NCBI RefSeq assembly: GCF_016907545.1
Contig: NZ_JAFBCD010000001.1
Location: forward strand, 3,782,001 to 3,846,000
Direction of reading: 5' to 3'
DNA length: 64,000 nucleotides
Origin: Paenarthrobacter ilicis
Lineage (GTDB): Bacteria; Actinomycetota; Actinomycetes; Actinomycetales; Micrococcaceae
Made by a program: the position numbers and the translations under genes. Shown piece by piece: positions 25,877 to 33,998 of this stretch (position 1 is the first letter of the stretch; each line of letters starts with the position of its first letter). Under the pieces are notes generated by a model, which was not told where the DNA came from, made no database searches, and saw only the letters and a list, made by a program, of their open reading frames with translations.

Positions 25877-27232
25877 ATGCGCAACATCCTTCTTTTGCAT
25901 TGCCACGACCTGGGGCGGTTCCTGGGAAGCTACGGGGTGGATACCGTCTCTACTCCCCACCTTGATGCTTTGGCGGACGAATCCGCGTTGTTCGAGCAGG
26001 CCTTTGCCACGGCACCGCACTGCAGCCCTGCGCGCGCCTCACTGTTTACCGGCACATACCCCCAAAACAACGGAGTCCTGGGCCTGACGCATGATCCTTT
26101 CGGCTGGGACCTCAAGGAACCAAGCATCCACATTGCCCACCGTCTCAAGTCCGTGGGGTATCGCACCGAGCTGGTGGGGGTGCAGCACGAATCACGGGTC
26201 CTGCCCGATGATGTGGTGGCTGCCAGGCTCGGGTTCGACCAGGTCCGCACGGGAGGTGCGCGTGACGTCGTCGTCAGCCGCGCGGCTGATGCCCTCCAAA
26301 GGATGGCCGCGGGCACCAGGCCTTTCTACCTCCAGGTGGGCTTCACCGAGCCGCACCGCGTTCCATCTCCGCACGACCGCCCGGGTGTCATGGGCTTCCT
26401 GGCCGACGGCGTCACGCCGGACGCGTCTCGCGGACACAATATCCCCCCGCACCTGCTGGACGATTCCGGGTCCAGGGAGGAAATCGCGGAGCTCCAGGGC
26501 GCGGTCAAGCACATGGACGAAGGCGTCGGCCGCATTCTGGCCGAGCTCGAAGCCCTGGGCCTCCGCGACACAACCGCGGTGTTGTTCACCACCGACCACG
26601 GTCTCGCACTGCCGCGCGCCAAATGCACCCTGTACGACGCCGGACTGGAAGTTGCGCTGATGCTGCGCCTTCCGGGGAACCCGGCATGGCCCGGGAAACG
26701 GATAGAGGACATCGTCAGCCATGTGGACGTGCTGCCAACATTGCTGGACGTGTCCGGGCTCCAGCAGCCGGAGGACCTCCCCGGTACAAGCCTCAGGGCC
26801 GCGGTGGAACGCGGCGAATCCGTCCGCGAACACTGCTTCAGCCAGTTGACGTTCCATACCTATTACGACCCCAAACGCTCGGTACGGACCACCACGCACA
26901 AGTTGATCGTCAATTTCTCCAACGCACCCCGCGCCATGGACCCCACCCAATCGTGGGTCCACCGCAGCCTTCCCGTGGACCTGGGCGGTCCGACCATTGG
27001 CACCAGCCCGGCCCTGGAACTCTATGACCTGGCGTCAGACCCCGCGGAACTGGACAACGTGGCAGAAAACCCAGCCCATGCCCACACCCTGCGGGAACTG
27101 TCCGCGGCGCTCTTCGCCTGGATGCAGGACACTGACGATCCCCTTCTGGAGCCGGCCCCCACCTTGGCCGCACGCCACAGCCTTGTCCTCAAGCATCTCC
27201 AAGACGCCAGCCTCACCCCCAGCAGAAAGTAA
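25877..27232 (+). CDS. Cytosolic type I sulfatase, N-sulfoglucosamine sulfohydrolase-like
   Basis: A 451-residue sulfatase with the formylglycine site CSPAR (Cys49-Arg53) inside HCSPARASLFTGTYPQNNG. Metal ligands are likely Asp11 (HCHD instead of the usual ADD) and TTDHG (Asp240, His241), with Lys249 following. Several blocks resemble mammalian SGSH (heparan N-sulfatase): PHLDALA, CSPxRASLxTG, EPHR at 158-161, MDxGVGxIL and LELYDLASDPAE near the end. There is no signal peptide, so it should act inside the cell on an imported sulfated sugar. The activating enzyme is encoded at 33036-33992. Desulfation of an N-sulfated glucosamine is inferred from similarity plus nagB; an O-sulfate is the alternative. 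Confidence 0.85.
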   Translation: MRNILLLHCHDLGRFLGSYGVDTVSTPHLDALADESALFEQAFATAPHCSPARASLFTGTYPQNNGVLGLTHDPFGWDLKEPSIHIAHRLKSVGYRTELVGVQHESRVLPDDVVAARLGFDQVRTGGARDVVVSRAADALQRMAAGTRPFYLQVGFTEPHRVPSPHDRPGVMGFLADGVTPDASRGHNIPPHLLDDSGSREEIAELQGAVKHMDEGVGRILAELEALGLRDTTAVLFTTDHGLALPRAKCTLYDAGLEVALMLRLPGNPAWPGKRIEDIVSHVDVLPTLLDVSGLQQPEDLPGTSLRAAVERGESVREHCFSQLTFHTYYDPKRSVRTTTHKLIVNFSNAPRAMDPTQSWVHRSLPVDLGGPTIGTSPALELYDLASDPAELDNVAENPAHAHTLRELSAALFAWMQDTDDPLLEPAPTLAARHSLVLKHLQDASLTPSRK

Positions 27233-27239
27233 CCTCACC

Positions 27240-28529
27240 ATGTTCACACAAAAACTGCGCCGGCCCGCAGCCTTGGCTGCCGCCGTCGTTACTGTTGCAG
27301 CCCTTGCCCTGACCGCCTGCGGCGGGCAAACCTCCTCGTCCGGCGAGGCCGGGCCTGCAACAGGCAAGGTCACCCTCTGGATGTACCCCGTCATCAAGGA
27401 CGAGACGGCCAGCAAGAAGTTCTGGCAGGACACCGAGGCCCAGTTCGAGGCGGCAAACCCGGGAATTGACCTGACCATCGAACTGCAGACGTTCGACAAG
27501 CGCGATGCCCAGATTTCAGCGGCATTGGCCGCTGGCTCCGGACCCGACGTCGTGCTCATCACGCCCGACCAAGCCGCCACGTACCGGAATGTCCGCGGGC
27601 TGCTGCCAGTGGGCGACGCCGTCTCCAAGGACAAGAAATCGTTCTATCCGAACACCCTGGACGCCGCGACCTTCGACGGCGAATTGTTCGGCGTGCCGCT
27701 GTTCCAGAACATCAACACCACTGCGTACAACACCAAGGTCTTCAAGGATGCCGGCCTGGAACTGCCCAAGACCTGGGATGACCTCCGGGCTGCCGCGCCG
27801 GTCCTGGCCAGCAAGGGCATTGCCGTGATGGATTATGCCGGGAGTCCTGAACAGACGTTGAACCTGTCCTTCTATCCGCTGCTGTGGCAGGCCGGCGGAA
27901 AAGTGTTCAGCGACGACGCCAAAGACGTCGCTTTCGACTCCGCGGAAGGAGAATCGGCGCTGCAGCTCCTGGTGGACCTCAAAAAGGCCGGCGGATTGCC
28001 CGTCGACGCGGCCACCGATGGCCCCAAAGTTGAGGGCGCCCCCATCGCCACCGGCAAAGCAGCGATGCGGGCCACCACCTCCCTCCCGGAACTCAAACAG
28101 ATGCGGGCTGCCCTGGGTGCTGAAAATGTTGCCCTCGGGGAACCCCTGACGGGCAAAGTCCAGGCAACCTATGGCAACCCCGGGCTGCTGGCACTGACCT
28201 CCATCAACAAGAAGGAGAACCGTCAGGCCGCTTACACGGTGATGAACTACCTGAGCACCGCGGCAGCACAGAAGGCCCTCAACACTGCCGCCGGCAATCT
28301 GCCCACCCGTGAGGATGCAGCCGTCCTCGGTGACGATGCCGACTCCAAGGCCATGGCAGCGGCACTCAAGGCAGCGAACCCCGGTGAGTCATCACCGGCA
28401 GCCCGCCAGGTCATGGGTGCACTGGCACCGAGCATCCAGGCCGCACTCCGCGGCGACCTCACGCCCAAGGAAGCCCTCGCCAAGGCCGCCACGGAAGCGC
28501 GCGGCATCCTGCAACGCGCGGCCCGCTGA
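27240..28529 (+). CDS. ABC sugar transporter, solute-binding lipoprotein (module 1)
   Basis: A 429-residue extracellular binding protein of family 1. The signal peptide ends in the lipobox LTAC (Cys27), anchoring it to the membrane. The mature part begins with KVTLWMYPVIKDE and has the usual two-lobe layout with SGPDVVLITPDQAATY. It starts 7 bases after the sulfatase stop and is followed by two permeases. The ligand is probably the sulfated sugar handled by the sulfatase. The ATG at 27240 is used; in-frame upstream codons lie inside the sulfatase gene. Confidence 0.92.
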   Translation: MFTQKLRRPAALAAAVVTVAALALTACGGQTSSSGEAGPATGKVTLWMYPVIKDETASKKFWQDTEAQFEAANPGIDLTIELQTFDKRDAQISAALAAGSGPDVVLITPDQAATYRNVRGLLPVGDAVSKDKKSFYPNTLDAATFDGELFGVPLFQNINTTAYNTKVFKDAGLELPKTWDDLRAAAPVLASKGIAVMDYAGSPEQTLNLSFYPLLWQAGGKVFSDDAKDVAFDSAEGESALQLLVDLKKAGGLPVDAATDGPKVEGAPIATGKAAMRATTSLPELKQMRAALGAENVALGEPLTGKVQATYGNPGLLALTSINKKENRQAAYTVMNYLSTAAAQKALNTAAGNLPTREDAAVLGDDADSKAMAAALKAANPGESSPAARQVMGALAPSIQAALRGDLTPKEALAKAATEARGILQRAAR

Positions 28530-28553
28530 TCCACTCCAGCAGATAGGTGTCCC

Positions 28554-29489
28554 ATGTCCGTCCAAACCCAGCCCCGCACCACTGCACGTGCTGCAGCCCC
28601 GCCGCCCGCCCCCCGGAAGAAAGTCCGCAACCGGGAAGCACTGGCCGGCATCCTCTTCGTCCTGCCCACCCTGGTGATCTTCGGACTCTTCAAGTTCCTG
28701 CCCATTTTCGGTGCGGGGGCCATGAGCCTGACCCAGTACAGCCTGAATGGCGATTTTGAATTCATCGGCGCAGATAACTACACCCGCCTGGCCGCAGACC
28801 CCAACTTCTGGCAAAGCCTGCGCGTCACCTTCCTCTACGTGGTGATCTTCGTTCCGTTCATCATCGCCGTCTCCTTGGCCGGGGCAGTACTGCTGGACAA
28901 ACTGGTCCGCTTCACCGGTACATTCCGGGCACTCCTGTTCATCCCCTACCTCAGTTCCTTCGTGATGGCGGGCATCATCTGGACCTGGATTTTCTCCACG
29001 GATGGTCCCCTGAACGCGGCGCTGGGCGGGCTGGGCCTCGGTCCCGTGCCGTTCATCTCCGGCCCCCAACTCCTGGTGCTGTTCTCCCTTGCCGTGGTGT
29101 CTGTCTGGAAGGGCTTCGGCTACTCCATGCTGATCTTCCTCGCGGGGCTCAAGGCCCAACCCACCGAAGTCCATGAGGCCGCCACGATCGATGGCGCAGG
29201 AGCCTGGAAGTCGTTCTGGTTCGTGACATTGCCGTTACTCAAACCCGTGGTGTTCTTTGTCCTGGTCATTGAGACGATCGTCGGTTTCCAGGTCTTCGAC
29301 ACGATCTATGTCATGACCGGAGGAGGCCCGGCTAGGGCCAGCCACAGCCTCATCTACTTCCTCTTCGACGAAGGGTTCAAATTCTTCGACTTCGGCTACG
29401 CCTCGGCCGTCGGCGTGGTGCTGTTCCTGATCGTGCTGGTGCTTTCCCTTGTCCAGCAGCGCTTCTTTGAAGGAAAGGACTCCAAATGA
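28554..29489 (+). CDS. ABC sugar transporter permease 1 (MalF type, module 1)
   Basis: A 311-residue inner-membrane permease with six helices after a basic, Pro/Ala-rich N-terminus. The ATPase-docking EAA loop is VHEAATIDGAGAWKSFWFVTLP. It overlaps the second permease gene by 4 nt. No ATPase gene is in the cluster, so a shared MsiK-type ATPase is expected. Confidence 0.93.
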   Translation: MSVQTQPRTTARAAAPPPAPRKKVRNREALAGILFVLPTLVIFGLFKFLPIFGAGAMSLTQYSLNGDFEFIGADNYTRLAADPNFWQSLRVTFLYVVIFVPFIIAVSLAGAVLLDKLVRFTGTFRALLFIPYLSSFVMAGIIWTWIFSTDGPLNAALGGLGLGPVPFISGPQLLVLFSLAVVSVWKGFGYSMLIFLAGLKAQPTEVHEAATIDGAGAWKSFWFVTLPLLKPVVFFVLVIETIVGFQVFDTIYVMTGGGPARASHSLIYFLFDEGFKFFDFGYASAVGVVLFLIVLVLSLVQQRFFEGKDSK

Positions 29490-30349
29490 CAGCCACTATC
29501 TCCCCGCCCGCCACCTCCGCAGGCACCACCCGGCGCAGTACGCAGAAGCGACGGCAAAGGATCCTCACGTGGGTCCTTGCGGTGATCTCGCTGTTCACCG
29601 TGGCACCCCTGCTGGCCGTAGTGGTCCTGGCTCTCTCTCCTGCCGATGTACCCACCATCCCCTACGCGTGGCCGTCGTCGCTAACGTTCGGGAACGTTGT
29701 ACGGATCTTCAATGTGGGCGAGTTCCCGCTGTGGCTGTGGAACTCATTCGTCTATTCCACCGTCTCGGTGGTGGTTGTGCTGCTCACTGCTTCCATGGCC
29801 GCCTACGCCCTGGCCCGCAAACGCTTCCCCGGCCGCAACGCACTGTTGTGGGCCATCATCGCCACCCTCATGGTTCCGGTGCAGGCAACCCTGATCCCCA
29901 CCTTCATCCTTGTTTCCAAGATGGGCGGGGTAAACACGCTCTGGGGCCTCATCCTTCCCACCCTGGCAAATGCACAGGCCATCTTCCTCATCCGGCAGTT
30001 CGTCAAGGACATGCCCGAGGAACTCTTCGACGCCGCCCGGATTGACGGCGCAAGCGAGTGGCGCACGTTCGCGCAGATCGTGCTCCCGCTCATCCGTCCC
30101 GTCCTGGCAACACTCGCCATTTTCGTGTTCCTCTGGCATTGGAACGATCTCCTGTGGCCGCTCGTCGTGGGCCAATCGGACACAGCCCGCACCCTGACCG
30201 TGGGCCTTGCCACCCTGAATACCGAGACAGCGTCCACGTCCAACGTCATGGCCGCCACTCTGGTCAGCTTCATACCCTGCCTGGTGATTTTCGCTCTCCT
30301 GCAGAAGCACATCGTCGCCAGCATCACCCACAGCGGGGTCAAAGGATGA
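29486..30349 (+). CDS. ABC sugar transporter permease 2 (MalG type, module 1)
   Basis: A 287-residue permease with six helices and the EAA loop LFDAARIDGASEWRTFAQIVLP. It partners the preceding permease. The stop overlaps the start of the Gfo/Idh gene by 4 nt, so transport and catabolic genes are translated as one unit. Confidence 0.93.
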   Translation: MTATISPPATSAGTTRRSTQKRRQRILTWVLAVISLFTVAPLLAVVVLALSPADVPTIPYAWPSSLTFGNVVRIFNVGEFPLWLWNSFVYSTVSVVVVLLTASMAAYALARKRFPGRNALLWAIIATLMVPVQATLIPTFILVSKMGGVNTLWGLILPTLANAQAIFLIRQFVKDMPEELFDAARIDGASEWRTFAQIVLPLIRPVLATLAIFVFLWHWNDLLWPLVVGQSDTARTLTVGLATLNTETASTSNVMAATLVSFIPCLVIFALLQKHIVASITHSGVKG

Positions 30350-31293
30350 GTGCGACGGCTGTCCCTGCACCGATCCGTTGCGGGCTGATCGGCGTGGATT
30401 CGCCGCACGCGCCGTCCTTTACGCACCTGTTCGGGAACGGGTTCGACGGCGTGGTCCCCGGCGGTACGGTGACGCACGCCTGGAAGGGGATGCCGGCGTC
30501 GGACTTTCCCCTAAGCCTCGACCGAAACGACGACTTCGCGGCCCAAGTGGCCTCGATGGGAGTCGCGCTCTGCGATTCTCCGGAGGAAGTTGCCAACGCC
30601 TGCGATGCCCTGCTGATCGTGGCCTCTGATGCCCGCACGCATCCGGAGTACTTCACACGGGTGGCGGAATACGGCAAGCCTGTCTACGTGGACACCCGCT
30701 TCGCTCCCACGCTCGCGGAGGCCCGGGCAATGCTGTCTCTCGCTGACGCGGCGGGGACGTTGGTGCTGGCGGGATCGCCCAAACGGTTCACACCCGGTTT
30801 CCTGGCCGCGTCCCACGACCCAGTCCGCCGGGTGGTCCTGAACGGTCCACTGCCGGAACAGCCCGGACATCCCGGCTTCTCCTGGTACGGCGTGCACCTG
30901 GTGGACCTGGCGGTGGCGGCACTCGGTCCCGGAGCGGTGGCAGAAGGGGCAACCGTGGACGCCCGCTCTTCGGGGCCGTCAACCATCCTCTGGGCCGACG
31001 GCAGGGAAGCGGTCCTGGATGGCGAACGTGAATGGAGCCCTGTCACCTCCGGACAGCTTGGGTCAGGGTCGGACGGAAAGGTGTTTTCCCTTGAAGCCGG
31101 ACCGTCCATGCTGACAGGCCTCCTGGAGGGGATCGTTCACGCAGTCCGGACCGGGAAACCCACCATCCCTTCCGCCGAAATCCTGGACATAGTTGCCTTG
31201 GTTGAAGCCCTCAACCTCAGTCTCCGCGCCGGCGGGCCGGTCTCCGTCCATTCCAACCGCCTGACGACGCTCCACCCCGAAGGAACACAATGA
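30346..31293 (+). CDS. Gfo/Idh/MocA-family oxidoreductase
   Basis: A 315-residue protein with an N-terminal Rossmann-like motif (GLIGVDSPHAPSF) that lacks the usual GxGxxG spacing, a DARTHPEYF segment and a VYVDTRFAPTLAEA block in place of the classic EKP lysine motif. The C-terminal part resembles the Gfo/Idh substrate domain (GVHLVDLAVAALGPG). Members oxidise or reduce sugars, often at C2 or C3. The altered cofactor and EKP motifs leave catalytic activity open. It overlaps neighbours by 4 nt on both sides. Confidence 0.7.
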   Translation: MSATAVPAPIRCGLIGVDSPHAPSFTHLFGNGFDGVVPGGTVTHAWKGMPASDFPLSLDRNDDFAAQVASMGVALCDSPEEVANACDALLIVASDARTHPEYFTRVAEYGKPVYVDTRFAPTLAEARAMLSLADAAGTLVLAGSPKRFTPGFLAASHDPVRRVVLNGPLPEQPGHPGFSWYGVHLVDLAVAALGPGAVAEGATVDARSSGPSTILWADGREAVLDGEREWSPVTSGQLGSGSDGKVFSLEAGPSMLTGLLEGIVHAVRTGKPTIPSAEILDIVALVEALNLSLRAGGPVSVHSNRLTTLHPEGTQ

Positions 31294-32234
31294 CTACTTC
31301 CCTGCTCAGCAGCACGCGGACCATCCGCCTCGGCGCAGACATTGGCGGCACCAAGACCGAGGTTGTGGCGATCGACCAACACAACACCGTGCTGCACGCC
31401 CTCCGGCGCCCCACGGGCTTCGGCAGGGACCAAGTTCTTGCCACCCTGTTCGGGCTGGTCCGCGAACTGCTTGGAAATGAGACCTTGGCCGAGCGGCCCA
31501 TCGCGAGCCTGGGCATCGGAATCCCCGGGACGGTGGACACCGGGTCGGGGACCGTGGCCAATGCGGTGAATGTAGGCCTCAAGGACCTGGCAGTCGCGCC
31601 GTTGGTGGAAGCGGAACTGGGCCTTCCTGCCAGCGTCGAGAATGACGTGAACGCTGCCGCCGTCGGCGTCCATCACCTCCTGGGCGGTGGATCAGCGGAT
31701 GGCACCAGCGCTTACCTCAACCTCGGCACGGGCCTGGCAGCCGGGTTCGTGAGCAACGGAAACCTGGTCCGGGGTGCCACCGGTGCAGCCGGCGAAATCG
31801 GCCACCTGCCGCTGGACGCCGTTGGCGGGGACGCTTGTGCTTGCGGACAATCCGGTTGTCTTGAGCTGGTGGCGTCCGGATCAGGCATTGCCCGGCAATG
31901 GCCCGACAATAGCTTGCTTCCCGCGGCTTCACTGTTCAAAGCGGCAACCGACGGCGATCCCCTGGCCTGCGCGATCCAGCAGCGGTTGTTCGCCGGTGTG
32001 GCCACTGCGGTCCGGGTGATCAGCCTGACGTTTGATCCGGCGGTGATCCACGTCGGAGGCGGGCTGAACGCCCTCGGCCAGCCCCTGCTCAATGGCATAC
32101 GCCAGGAACTCTCGCGAAACAGTTCTTCCTCGGCCTTCATGTCAGGGCTGGCACTGGGCCAGCGCGTCCGGCTGGTACCGCCCGGGCTACCCATCGGTTC
32201 GGTGGGCGCCGCGATCTGCGGCAACAGCAACTAA
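31290..32234 (+). CDS. ROK-family sugar kinase (glucosamine or related hexosamine kinase candidate)
   Basis: A 314-residue ROK kinase. It has the phosphate motif LGADIGGTKTE, the catalytic Asp in ENDVNAAAVG, and the zinc/substrate region GEIGHLPL followed by CACGQSGCLE. It lacks an HTH, unlike the ROK repressor of the same locus. The next gene encodes a NagB-type deaminase, so the likely reaction is glucosamine plus ATP to glucosamine-6-phosphate. That substrate is inferred from context. Confidence 0.85.
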   Translation: MTTSLLSSTRTIRLGADIGGTKTEVVAIDQHNTVLHALRRPTGFGRDQVLATLFGLVRELLGNETLAERPIASLGIGIPGTVDTGSGTVANAVNVGLKDLAVAPLVEAELGLPASVENDVNAAAVGVHHLLGGGSADGTSAYLNLGTGLAAGFVSNGNLVRGATGAAGEIGHLPLDAVGGDACACGQSGCLELVASGSGIARQWPDNSLLPAASLFKAATDGDPLACAIQQRLFAGVATAVRVISLTFDPAVIHVGGGLNALGQPLLNGIRQELSRNSSSSAFMSGLALGQRVRLVPPGLPIGSVGAAICGNSN

Positions 32235-32249
32235 CTCAGGAGAAAATCC

Positions 32250-33032
32250 ATGGCAGAAGTCATCATTGTCCCCACCAGGGAAGAGGCAGGAACGGTCGCC
32301 GCTTCACTCTTCGTTTCGCAACTCCAGCGAAAGCCGGATGCCGTGCTGGGACTGGCCACCGGCTCCACACCACTGTCCACCTACGCTGCGTTGTCATTGG
32401 CGGTCCGGGAACTGGACCTGGACGTATCCCGCGTAAGGGGCTTCGCCCTGGACGAGTACCTCGGGGTGTCCCCGGAGCACCCGCAGAGCTACCGGTCCGT
32501 GATTACCTCGGAAGTGGTCGAACCCCTGGGGCTCACTCCTTCACTGGTCTTGACGCCTCGCGGGACCGGGCCGGACTTGGAACTGGCCGGGGACGAATAC
32601 GAATCCGCCATCCTGGCCGCGGGTGGCATCGATATCCAGGTTCTGGGGATCGGAACCAACGGCCATGTGGGCTTCAACGAGCCCGGCTCCTCCCTGGCGT
32701 CCACAACACGCATCAAAGCGTTGGCCGCGCAGACCCGGGCTGACAACGCCCGCTTTTTCGAGTCCGCCTCCGACGTTCCCACCCACTGCATCACGCAGGG
32801 ACTGGGTACCATCCAGCGGGCGCGGCATGTGGTCCTCCTGGCCTTCGGTGCCGCCAAGGCGCAGGCCATCGCAGCCGCCTTGGAAGGCCCCGTGTCCTCC
32901 TCTGTGCCAGGGTCCATAGTGCAGCTTCATCCCCGCGCCACGGTGATTGTCGACGAAGATGCAGCGGCCCTGCTGGAGCACGCCGACTACCACCGGCTGG
33001 CCCGCGCGGGCTTCGGGCCACAGGGGGACTGA
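32250..33032 (+). CDS. nagB: Glucosamine-6-phosphate deaminase
   Basis: A 260-residue enzyme that converts glucosamine-6-phosphate to fructose-6-phosphate and ammonia. It shows the phosphate loop ATGSTP, FALDEYLG (Asp68, Glu69), GIGTNGHVGFNEPG (133-146) in the Gram-positive NagB form, SSLASTTRIKAL, and the C-terminal EGPVSSSVPGSIVQLHP. No nagA deacetylase is next to it, which suggests the imported sugar is not N-acetylated. It sits between the ROK kinase and the sulfatase-activating enzyme. Confidence 0.9.
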   Translation: MAEVIIVPTREEAGTVAASLFVSQLQRKPDAVLGLATGSTPLSTYAALSLAVRELDLDVSRVRGFALDEYLGVSPEHPQSYRSVITSEVVEPLGLTPSLVLTPRGTGPDLELAGDEYESAILAAGGIDIQVLGIGTNGHVGFNEPGSSLASTTRIKALAAQTRADNARFFESASDVPTHCITQGLGTIQRARHVVLLAFGAAKAQAIAAALEGPVSSSVPGSIVQLHPRATVIVDEDAAALLEHADYHRLARAGFGPQGD

Positions 33033-33035
33033 ACC

Positions 33036-33992
33036 GTGAGCCAACCGCCGGCCGGCTGCTGTTCACCTTCCCGTGCGGGCCGGCAGATGGCCCTGGCAGG
33101 TCCGCCCCAATACCGGACGGACGGGCAGGCGCCCCACGGTGACGTCATGGTTCCTGCCGGCAGTTTCCTGATGGGCGACAGCTTTGGCGAAGGCTATCCA
33201 GCCGACGGGGAAACACCCGTGCACCCTGTTGACCTTGATGGTTTCAGGATTGATTCGACGGCGGTGACAACCAGGCAATTCGCCGTATTCGTGGAAAAAA
33301 CGGGCTACCGGACGGAAGCGGAACTCTACGGAACCTCGGCCGTTTTCCACTTACTGGTCGAAGCACAAGAGCGTGACATTCTGGGCCCGGCAGCAGGTGC
33401 GCCCTGGTGGCTGACAGTCAAGGGAGCCGACTGGGCACACCCCACCGGCCCACAACAGCATTGGTCCGAAACCCCGGACCACCCGGTCGTCCACGTATCC
33501 CATAACGACGCCCTCGCCTACTGCAAATGGGCAGGCCGGCGCCTACCCACCGAAGCGGAGTGGGAGTATGCGGCGCGAGGCGGATTGGAACAGAACCGCT
33601 ACCCTTGGGGCGACCATCTGGTCGACGAAGGGCAACCCCATCACTGCAATATCTGGCAGGGGGTGTTTCCCAGCCACAACACCGCCGCCGATGGGTTCCC
33701 GGGAACGGCACCCGTCAAGAGCTTTCCTCCCAATGGCTATGGGCTATACGAAGTGAGCGGAAATGTATGGGAATGGTGCTCGGACTGGTTTCTTCCGAAG
33801 TACTACCAGGCGTCACCTTCGTACAATCCACAGGGACCCACCATTGGACGGGGAAAGGTAATGCGTGGAGGCTCCTACCTTTGCCACGATTCCTACTGCA
33901 ACCGGTACCGGGTAGCGGCCAGGACATCCAATACTCCGGAGTCATCCAGTGGCAACTGTGGCTTCCGGACTGTTGCCCACACCTCCAGCTGA
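33036..33992 (+). CDS. Formylglycine-generating enzyme (SUMF1/FGE type)
   Basis: A 318-residue protein of the FGE family. FGE is a copper oxidase that converts the Cys of CxPxR sites to formylglycine. It has the opening VPAGSFLMGDS, the central VVHVSHNDALAYCKWAGRRLPTEAEWE and the catalytic region with Cys283 and Cys288 in CHDSYCNRYRVAAR, as in human FGE. It should activate the sulfatase encoded 6 kb upstream in the same operon. Its own N-terminus contains CSPSR at residues 9-13, which matches the substrate motif. The GTG at 33036 is taken as start, with GGGGGA upstream; an ATG at 33087 would drop that motif. Confidence 0.92.
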   Translation: MSQPPAGCCSPSRAGRQMALAGPPQYRTDGQAPHGDVMVPAGSFLMGDSFGEGYPADGETPVHPVDLDGFRIDSTAVTTRQFAVFVEKTGYRTEAELYGTSAVFHLLVEAQERDILGPAAGAPWWLTVKGADWAHPTGPQQHWSETPDHPVVHVSHNDALAYCKWAGRRLPTEAEWEYAARGGLEQNRYPWGDHLVDEGQPHHCNIWQGVFPSHNTAADGFPGTAPVKSFPPNGYGLYEVSGNVWEWCSDWFLPKYYQASPSYNPQGPTIGRGKVMRGGSYLCHDSYCNRYRVAARTSNTPESSSGNCGFRTVAHTSS

Positions 33993-33998
33993 GGGGCC

